Shown here piece after piece: positions 1 through 4,926 of a stretch of DNA of 7,071 bases. Numbering within the stretch: the stretch's first letter is position 1; the number at the start of each line of letters is the position of its first letter. The stretch comes from Candidatus Bathyarchaeota archaeon (GTDB taxonomy: Archaea > Thermoproteota > Bathyarchaeia > Bathyarchaeales > SOJC01): contig DAOWHM010000080.1 of assembly GCA_030641425.1 (NCBI GenBank), forward strand, positions 1-7,071, written 5' to 3'. The translations under genes were made by a program, and so were the position numbers. Under the pieces are notes generated by a model that had not been told where the DNA came from, did no database searches, and saw only the letters and a program-made list of their open reading frames with translations.

Positions 1-663
1 AAGGACTTCGCTAAGAGGTTTTATTCGGCTCACAAAGTGGGGATGAGGAAAGGGTGAGACTGGTGTGGCTCTCGCAATTCTTAGAGGGTCACCGTGCAGA
101 ATGTTTAGCAGGATTGTTTGTGCTTCGTCATCTAGATTATGACCCGTCGCTAGTTTCGTTGCCCCCCAATTTCGGGCCGCGGAGTTTAGAGCACGCCGTC
201 GAAGCACACCACAGTAGGAACAAGGTGTCAATCTACCCTTGAATACTTCTTTAGCCCGTAGTTTCTCAACTAGTTCATCTAGTTTGTGCCCAAACAATTC
301 CTTGAAGGAGGTGACGAGATGCTCTACGCCGAGCTCTCGACAGCCTCTTTCAGCAATTCCCAACGCCTCTTCTCTGTAACCATCAATGCCTTCATCAATT
401 GTGATAGCTACTAGCTCTGCATGGGGGAACGACTCTTCAAGTTTCGTTAATATGCTAAGAAGCGTCATACTGTCTTTCCCGCCTGAAACACCAACTGCAA
501 TCCTATCATCAAAGCGAAGCATGTTGTACTTCGATACTGTCCCCCTAATCTTGTTTTCAACTGACCGACAAAAGCATCTGCCACATAATTTTTCTCCTGA
601 ATATCTTCGCGCATAAACTGCGTTTCTATGATTACATGACGTACAGCTGGAGACTGGCTTCAA
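1..663 (-). CDS. ncsA: tRNA 2-thiolation protein NcsA/CTU1 family (3' end cut by window edge)
   Basis: This is a PP-loop ATPase of the NcsA/Ncs6/CTU1 family, which activates U34 of tRNA anticodons as an adenylate and replaces O2 with sulfur. Reading the minus strand from 663 gives 221 uninterrupted residues up to the window edge. An N-terminal zinc-ribbon has C7, C10, C27 and C30. The PP-loop SGGKDS is at 60-65, followed by the family block TIDEGIDGYRE (about 88-98). PCSYCGVLRRRALN is at about 147-160, with C148 and C151, which in this family help bind an Fe-S cluster. ATGHNLDDEAQT follows at about 172-183. Family members are usually about 300 residues or more, so roughly the last quarter, including the C-terminal zinc finger, lies outside. 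The start is TTG 663: it is the only start-like codon between the upstream stop TAA (690-688) and the first Cys pair. An AGGGT eight bases upstream is a weak ribosome-binding site. The gene is divergent from the nucleotidyltransferase. Confidence 0.93.
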   Translation of the reverse strand, partial: MKPVSSCTSCNHRNAVYARRYSGEKLCGRCFCRSVENKIRGTVSKYNMLRFDDRIAVGVSGGKDSMTLLSILTKLEESFPHAELVAITIDEGIDGYREEALGIAERGCRELGVEHLVTSFKELFGHKLDELVEKLRAKEVFKGRLTPCSYCGVLRRRALNSAARNWGATKLATGHNLDDEAQTILLNILHGDPLRIARATPVSPFPHPHFVSRIKPLSEVL

Positions 664-704
664 TTGTATAGACCCTGAGTTTAACTGTTAAGACAAACGT
701 CGTA

Positions 705-714
705 ATCTATAAAT
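705..714. promoter_or_regulatory. Near-palindromic TATA element shared by divergent genes
   Basis: ATCTATAAAT pairs with its own reverse complement at 8 of 10 positions, so each strand shows a TATA-like box (CTATAAAT on plus, TTTATAGA on minus). Archaeal transcription starts roughly 25 bases downstream of the box centre. That predicts starts near 735 on plus, giving a leader of about 35 nt to ATG 771, and near 683 on minus, giving a leader of about 20 nt to TTG 663. It is the only good TATA-like match I see between the two genes. Promoter function is inferred from position and sequence only. Confidence 0.5.
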
Positions 715-754
715 GATGCGCCAAAATCAATTTGGCGTGCCACGAAAACGCTTT

Positions 755-759
755 GGAGG
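755..759 (+). promoter_or_regulatory. Shine-Dalgarno site for the nucleotidyltransferase
   Basis: GGAGG lies 11 bases before ATG 771. The spacing is slightly long, but the match to the anti-SD sequence is good. It decides the start: the in-frame upstream TTG at 732 has no such site and would sit at or before the predicted transcription start. Confidence 0.6.
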
Positions 760-770
760 ATCATCAAGCC

Positions 771-1481
771 ATGGTCAGAAAGCCGAGTAGGCATAGGGAA
801 CGCGTAAGTGTTGATTATAGCAAGGAGCATTGGCTACTTTTGACGAGATTGCGCTGCGAAGCTGTCAGGCTGATGAAAGTCCTTGAATGCTCAAACATTG
901 TTGTAGTAGTCCATGGCAGTATAGCGCGGGGAGATGTTACAGTGAAGAGTGATATAGACGTATTTGTGCCGAATCCCCCTTCTTCCTTTGCTATTGAAAC
1001 AACTCTGGATAGAGCAGATGTTAGGATTGGAAGGAGGGTAATTATCCAGGCGACTCCTCGCCATGTTTTGAAGGGCTACATTGAGGTTGATGACCGAAAG
1101 ACGATTTCTTTTCCGCTTGCTAAGATGTCCAAGACGGAGAGGGGGTTCTACCGTTTTGGTGGGGAAGTCGATCTTGAAGGATTGAGAAGTAACATAAGGG
1201 TAGTCGGTGTTGATAAGCGGCTTATGTTGATTGTTCCAACGGAGAAGGGACATGTTGAGAGTAGTGTAATTGGTCGAGAAGAGGAAGCTGCAAGCCTTAT
1301 TGGAACTTCTCCTGAGATTGTGCTTGACAGAGTACGTGCTTTGCTTAGAAGGGACAAAATAGGCAGGACAGGCGTGTTTGTTGAGAGAGAAGTAACATAT
1401 GAAGAAACCTTTGAGATGACTCTGAAGAGACTTGCTGAAACTAAACCTGAAGTCCGACGTAGGCTCAAGTTTTATGAGTAG
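771..1481 (+). CDS. Uncharacterised Pol-beta-superfamily nucleotidyltransferase
   Basis: This 236-residue protein has a minimal-nucleotidyltransferase signature near its N-terminus: HGSIARGDVTVKSDIDVFV at about 48-66, with the G-S pair at 49-50 and the metal-binding D-x-D at 61 and 63. The third carboxylate usual in this superfamily is not obvious. The next beta-strand-like segment reads RRVIIQATP, with Gln where an acidic residue might be expected, and IEVDD at about 104-108 is the next candidate. A conserved-looking ISFPL block and FYRFGG follow, then a charged, probably helical C-terminal part ending RRRLKFYE. Similar stand-alone archaeal proteins are annotated as predicted nucleotidyltransferases (possibly COG1665-like); the substrate is unknown. 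The start is ATG 771, with GGAGG at 755-759. The stop TAG is followed directly by an in-frame TAA. The gene lies between ncsA (divergent) and pelota (convergent), so a role connected with RNA or translation is possible but unproven. Confidence 0.85.
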   Translation: MVRKPSRHRERVSVDYSKEHWLLLTRLRCEAVRLMKVLECSNIVVVVHGSIARGDVTVKSDIDVFVPNPPSSFAIETTLDRADVRIGRRVIIQATPRHVLKGYIEVDDRKTISFPLAKMSKTERGFYRFGGEVDLEGLRSNIRVVGVDKRLMLIVPTEKGHVESSVIGREEEAASLIGTSPEIVLDRVRALLRRDKIGRTGVFVEREVTYEETFEMTLKRLAETKPEVRRRLKFYE

Positions 1482-1490
1482 TAAAAGTCT

Positions 1491-2570
1491 TCAGGTGACC
1501 GGGAAGCGTAGTAGCGCTGCGACTCCTCCCAGTCCAATGAGTTTTTGGCCGGCTTCATGTTCAACACTTATGATTATGACTCTTCCCTTCTTCCCTTCAA
1601 CTTCAATCATTAGTTTTTCTAGTTCCAATAATTCCTCGTTTGAGGCATCTCTTATTGAAAGATCTGAAACCAACAACATTTCAATAGCCCCGAATGAATT
1701 CGCTGTTCCAGTCTGTTCTGATCCATAGGATACTCTACCGTTCTCATTACCAAGCCTTTCCAAAACTTCCTCTACAGCCTTAGCTTCTTCCACAATACGC
1801 AGATTCTTTAATGTTTTTTCTAAGACGCCCGAGCGCAAAGCCTCTTTGATTCCAGCCACACCGCTGCTGTTTACCCCTTTCACATCAGCCAGAGACTGCG
1901 TAAGGCCTGAAGTTTCACTCTTCAAGTACTTGAAGAACTGAGTTTTGACGAAGCCAACCCCGATTATTACAATTGAGCATTTATGGTCTTGCCAGATCTG
2001 TTGCAAAGCGTTCGAGACTTCTTTAAAGAACTTTTGGAGGGCGCCTACCCTCTTCTCCGCTTCGAGTTTTCCCGGCAGTTCTGCTTTGCCTCCAACCTTG
2101 ATGTCCACTCCGTATTGTCTTATTATTGCTATACAGAATTCTTCGCTGTCGATTGACACGACGATAATGGGAGGGGCTCTAGATTGCTCTGCTCTTTCAA
2201 GGCGGTCAATGTGGTGTTTCAACCATTTGTCCTTTACTATTGTTAAGGGTTTGTTGATTCGTATGTTGAGAGTGTGATAGGATCCTCGTCCTGCTATGTT
2301 TTCAGGGGCATCATGAATCCTGCCGTGAACTCGGAGTCTGTTCAAGCTTCGATCCCACACTACATCTTCGACTCCTACACCAAAAAAGGTTGAAACCCGC
2401 TTGCCTTTTTGAGGCCTTGAATAATCTACATCCATCTTTACTTCTCGGGTTGTTCGAGCGTAAACGAAGTCTCCCTTAAGGATAATGTTGTAAAGGTGCC
2501 AAAGATCATCCAATGTTTTGGGTACTACTTTAACGAAGCCCTTCTTGAAATTCCTCGCCAAAACTTTCAA
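1491..2570 (-). CDS. pelA: mRNA surveillance / ribosome-rescue protein Pelota
   Basis: Archaeal Pelota (Dom34) is an eRF1 paralogue that enters the empty A site of stalled ribosomes with an EF-1A-type GTPase and, with ABCE1, drives subunit splitting. It does not release peptide. The protein has 359 residues, the normal family length. The N-terminal Sm-like domain (about 1-124) contains DDLWHLYNII, typical of Pelota, and LNIRINKPLTIVK. The central eRF1_2-like domain (about 131-245) has IVVSIDSEEFCIAIIRQYGVDI and IIGVGFVK and lacks the GGQ loop of true release factors, as expected. The C-terminal eRF1_3-like domain (about 246-359) has GRVSYG, GAIEMLLVSD, SVEHEAGQKL and LGGVAALLRF. The start is placed at TTG 2570 (MKVLARN...), which matches the usual N-terminus and has GGTG eight bases upstream. 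An in-frame TTG at 2594 would add eight residues. The stop is TGA. It follows the hypothetical gene on the same strand but has its own TATA-like box. Confidence 0.96.
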   Translation of the reverse strand: MKVLARNFKKGFVKVVPKTLDDLWHLYNIILKGDFVYARTTREVKMDVDYSRPQKGKRVSTFFGVGVEDVVWDRSLNRLRVHGRIHDAPENIAGRGSYHTLNIRINKPLTIVKDKWLKHHIDRLERAEQSRAPPIIVVSIDSEEFCIAIIRQYGVDIKVGGKAELPGKLEAEKRVGALQKFFKEVSNALQQIWQDHKCSIVIIGVGFVKTQFFKYLKSETSGLTQSLADVKGVNSSGVAGIKEALRSGVLEKTLKNLRIVEEAKAVEEVLERLGNENGRVSYGSEQTGTANSFGAIEMLLVSDLSIRDASNEELLELEKLMIEVEGKKGRVIIISVEHEAGQKLIGLGGVAALLRFPVT

Positions 2571-2613
2571 TGATCTTACACCAGCGTGTGCCAATTAATA
2601 GGGAAAAAGCCAG

Positions 2614-2621
2614 TTATTAAG
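2614..2621 (-). promoter_or_regulatory. TATA-like box upstream of pelota
   Basis: On the minus strand the sequence reads CTTAATAA. The predicted transcription start is near 2591, giving a leader of about 20 nt to TTG 2570. This favours the shorter Pelota start, because TTG 2594 would lie at or before the transcript start. The match is only moderate. Confidence 0.35.
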
Positions 2622-2655
2622 AGTTAGAAAGTAAGATCGTTACTCCTGCGTCGTC

Positions 2656-3183
2656 TTAGGTGAGGGCTCGCTTGGATGTCGATCGAAATAGACGGTACTT
2701 GGAGAGACGAGGCCAACCAGTCTTAGCGAGTTTTATCTTATCTGGGTTCTTCTTTAACCACCGCATCATGTGGAAGAAACTTTTAGCTCTCTTTTCTTCC
2801 CTTTCGTTGAGAGGTTCGTAGCCAAGATTTCTTATCTCATCCAAGTAAGCTGTCTCTGTGAGACGCTGTGGCTCCCCTGCGACTTTGACTTTATGGATCC
2901 TGGCATTACCGAATTTTTTCTCTAAGTCCTTGAAAGCTTGATCGAAGATTGAGCCTCGACAAATCTTGACAATCTCATCAGCTTTAAGCTCGAATTCTTC
3001 AAGCAGTTGAAATACCAGTCTTGAAGTTTGTATCAAATACTATTTTTGCCGAAAATAAGGAACTTGAAAATATCTAACATCTACCAGCCCATACTTGAAT
3101 TCACGGTCTTCACTGCGATAAGCGCCAATAACCACACCGAAGAGGAGATCTCCACTGCCCGCGTCATCCACTACGATCGTCAC
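2656..3183 (-). CDS. Conserved-looking hypothetical protein, frame interrupted by in-frame TAG
   Basis: I do not recognise this gene by name. Translation from GTG 3183 gives 47 residues beginning VTIVVDDAGSGDLLFGVVIG and ending PYFRQK. A TAG codon at 3042-3040 follows, and the same frame then continues without a break for 127 residues (YLIQTSRLVF...) to TAA at 2658-2656, 175 codons in all before the stop. The N-terminal block with paired Asp residues resembles the first strand of an RNase H-like fold, but this is speculation. The second part has a helical region, ICRGSIFDQAF, TETAYLDEIRNLGYEPL and a basic C-terminus; no membrane segment or signal peptide is visible. GGTG lies seven bases before GTG 3183, supporting that start. 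If TAG really stops translation, only a 47-residue peptide is made unless TTG 3036 restarts translation; no ribosome site supports that. It could be a pseudogene, a sequencing error, or a readthrough gene. Confidence 0.65.
3040..3042 (-). other. In-frame TAG codon inside the hypothetical gene
   Basis: The codon order is CGG CAA AAA TAG TAT TTG ATA on the minus strand. The TAG is codon 48 when counting from GTG 3183. No frame change occurs across it. A single base change would turn it into Lys, Gln, Glu, Tyr, Trp, Ser or Leu. Confidence 0.85.
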
Positions 3184-3258
3184 GAAACTACACCAAACTG
3201 ATCTGATTCTTCCTTGAATATTGCTGATCTAAGGAAATTAGATACTGCATCGTTCTCT

Positions 3259-3266
3259 GTATATAG
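3259..3266 (-). promoter_or_regulatory. Possible TATA box for the hypothetical gene
   Basis: On the minus strand the sequence reads CTATATAC in the 112-base gap between the archaeosortase end (3296) and GTG 3183. The predicted start near 3236 would leave a leader of about 50 nt. Co-transcription from the archaeosortase gene is the alternative. Confidence 0.3.
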
Positions 3267-3295
3267 ATGTTAACGTACTTTGGCTTTGCCCTCCA

Positions 3296-4420
3296 TCAAT
3301 TTGCTATTGATACATCATTGTCTTTAACTGGAATGTTCTCGGTGAACCGCTGTTGTGATGCAGGTTTTCGTGTTCTGTTCCAAAGTATGCGAGTCCCAAC
3401 AATTAGGAGGGGATAAGCCATTATCCAGATCATTGACAGAAAGCCTCCATAGTAGTCATGAAATGCCATAGCAGCGACATTCGCGGCTTATACCCCCTGG
3501 CTTAAGCTGCCTATGTAGATCAGGTATATGGCAACTATTCTAAGGATGTTAACGCAGAATGTAACTATGGCGCCAAAGACGAAATAGGTCGTCCTATGAA
3601 GAAGAGGTATCGTTGTCTTTTTGAAGAATATCAGAAGGACGAAGGTGAATATTAGAAAGCTTTGCACTCCGGCGCAAGGCCAAGCTATTCCGTATGTAAC
3701 TAGGATATGTCCTGATGAATCTGATACTTGTAAGATAGGTGTTCCAAGTTGTTGGCCTATGAATGCGGTTTGGTAGCCTAGCCAATTTAGAACTGTTGAG
3801 GCCATTGAAGCGGTGAGGGGCACGAATGCTTGGAGTGGAGTGAAATAACCGTAGGGATAGAGTGTGTCTATCATGTAGATTGTTCCGATTGCTCCTATGA
3901 ATATTAGAGAAATCGAAAAGATCTTCAATCCGTCCTTGTGGTACGCGAGCCAGAAGATTATCGTAAAGAGAGTCGTTAAAACCAGGTATTCAACTGAAAG
4001 AATCCATTTACTCATGGTTTGAGCCCGTATTCCTGCCATCTGGATTGGAGCAAACGGAAGGCCTAACCAATCAACCATATCGAAGAGAACTTGGTGTAAT
4101 CCAAGAAAGTTTACGGCAACAAGATAGAAGGTAGGAAGAATAGCGACTGCTGCGATGCATAAAAATCTGGGGGATTTGAGAACCATTTTCTTTTCGTTGA
4201 TTGACTCCCACTCCAACAGAATTTCGAGAAAGATCAACCATAAGAAGAAAAGATAGAAGGTTCTACCCTTCCAAGTTCTGGAGAAGGAATCAGCGTCTAG
4301 AATGAAGAGTAAGCAAAAAGGCGCTATAATCGAGGCTAAAACAAGTAGGTTAGGTAGAAAATCGTTGATTCGATCCCACAGTTTTGTGTAATATCCTGCT
4401 GTTGTAACTTTCATATGCAT
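3296..4420 (-). CDS. Archaeosortase/exosortase-family membrane protease, frame interrupted by in-frame TAA
   Basis: Archaeosortases are polytopic membrane enzymes that cleave, and in known cases lipid-anchor, surface proteins bearing a C-terminal sorting signal. From ATG 4420 (or ATG 4414) the protein has about seven or eight hydrophobic segments, for example at about 25-42, 54-70, 88-106, 142-160 and 167-185. The conserved core is present: WPCAGVQSF with catalytic-type C249 in the last third, and FCVNILRI with N291 and R294 in the next membrane segment. Translation then meets TAA at codon 311 (3490-3488). The same frame continues with AANVAAMAFHDYYGG, giving H321 at the expected place for the third conserved residue, then one more membrane segment and a basic tail ending at TGA 3298-3296, for 374 codons in total. 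The truncated 310-residue product would lack the His block. No clear ribosome site precedes the start. No substrate with a sorting tail is visible in the window. Confidence 0.8.
3488..3490 (-). other. In-frame TAA codon inside the archaeosortase gene
   Basis: The codon order is CAG GGG GTA TAA GCC GCG AAT on the minus strand. Reading through without a frame change restores the conserved His-containing C-terminal segment, so this looks like a single substitution (for example from GAA or CAA), not an indel. Confidence 0.85.
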
Positions 4421-4455
4421 CTTGGGATTGCTTTGGGGTATCCTACTTACAAAGT

Positions 4456-4704
4456 TTACGCGGAAAACCAGTTTCTAAACTGTGTTTTCACTTGGAGCTG
4501 ATCCATGTTCCAGCGAGAAATGCTTAGATTCACCTTTTCCGCAGAGCTTTGTTTCGTTCTATGATCATACGCTGCAGTGTCATCTTTAGTATGCATGCGC
4601 ACTGCACCCTTTGCCTCGGTTACTACAATAGGTTCTAACTCACTTACCATACTAGTCATCAGAAACCTGCTGGTCTTTTCGATGATTTCATCGGATTGCT
4701 TCAT
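4456..4704 (-). CDS. Small unrecognised protein upstream of archaeosortase
   Basis: This is an 82-residue ORF from ATG 4704 to TAA 4458-4456; an in-frame GTG at 4713 would add three residues. I do not recognise the family. The product is soluble-looking: no membrane segment, no signal peptide and no cysteine. The N-terminal third is acidic and probably helical (KQSDEIIEKTSRFL). A polar middle (KDDTAAYDHRTKQ) precedes a C-terminus ending QFRNWFSA. It is not an archaeosortase substrate, since a hydrophobic C-terminal segment with a basic end is missing. A TATA-like box lies about 40 bases upstream, and GTGA five bases before ATG 4704 could serve as a weak ribosome site. The archaeosortase starts 35 bases downstream with no visible promoter of its own, so the two may be co-transcribed. 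It could also be a chance ORF. Confidence 0.45.
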   Translation of the reverse strand: MKQSDEIIEKTSRFLMTSMVSELEPIVVTEAKGAVRMHTKDDTAAYDHRTKQSSAEKVNLSISRWNMDQLQVKTQFRNWFSA

Positions 4705-4742
4705 GTAGTTCACAGTCCAACAGTTGAATCGAACTCTGAGAC

Positions 4743-4750
4743 TATAAAAA
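4743..4750 (-). promoter_or_regulatory. TATA-like box for the small ORF / archaeosortase unit
   Basis: The minus strand reads TTTTTATA within a run of seven T's. The predicted start is near 4720, giving a leader of about 16 nt before ATG 4704. It is the best minus-strand promoter candidate upstream of the small ORF and archaeosortase pair. Confidence 0.45.
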
Positions 4751-4775
4751 AATTGTGATTTTAGAAGGTCAGGTA

Positions 4776-4839
4776 GGATTCGAAATAATGATTTGGTATC
4801 TATTTAAGAAATTCATTTCCAAATTCGCTCACCGAATCC
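4776..4839. repeat. Concentric double inverted repeat (64-bp dyad) between divergent genes
   Basis: Outer arms GGATTCG (4776-4782) and CGAATCC (4833-4839) pair perfectly. Inner arms ATTTGG (4791-4796) and CCAAAT (4819-4824) pair perfectly about exactly the same centre (4807/4808), with eight unpaired bases on each side between outer and inner arms. It sits between the minus-strand TATA-like box (4743-4750) and the plus-strand hdrA promoter, where an operator controlling both directions would be expected. A regulatory role is inference. Confidence 0.4.
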
Positions 4840-4870
4840 AATGAACCTCTAATTTATGCATTTTAGTAAT

Positions 4871-4878
4871 AGATAAAA
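4871..4878 (+). promoter_or_regulatory. Possible TATA box for hdrA
   Basis: AGATAAAA lies 49 bases before TTG 4927, predicting a transcript start near 4901 and a leader of about 26 nt that contains the AAGGT ribosome-site candidate (4912-4916). AATTTATG at 4851-4858 is an alternative box. Confidence 0.35.
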
Positions 4879-4926
4879 GGTTCAACACAATTCCTAGTTT
4901 ACTTCAAACTGAAGGTCGACTAGGTC

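Noticed and set aside
54..616. Plus-strand ORFs at 54-242 and 386-616
   Set aside because: Both lie antisense to ncsA, whose minus-strand frame is continuous and carries all family motifs.
732..770. Longer start for the nucleotidyltransferase at TTG 732
   Set aside because: It would coincide with the predicted transcript start and lacks a ribosome site; ATG 771 follows GGAGG.
1432..1728. Plus-strand ORF overlapping the ends of the nucleotidyltransferase and pelota
   Set aside because: Low-complexity Ser/Pro-rich translation that shadows two confidently identified genes in other frames.
2571..2594. Longer Pelota start at TTG 2594
   Set aside because: It adds eight residues not typical of the family N-terminus and lies at the predicted transcription start; TTG 2570 has GGTG at good spacing.
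3210..3236. Inverted repeat TTCCTT / AAGGAA with a 15-base loop between the archaeosortase and the hypothetical gene
   Set aside because: The stem is only 6 bp, AT-rich and without a following T-run, so it is too weak to call a terminator or operator.
3040..3490. Pyrrolysine decoding as one explanation for both broken genes
   Set aside because: The archaeosortase break is TAA, which pyrrolysine tRNA does not read, so pyrrolysine can account for the TAG at most.
3480..3500. Frameshift at the G5 run next to the archaeosortase stop
   Set aside because: The conserved His-containing segment continues in the same frame as the upstream part, so a substitution fits and an indel does not.
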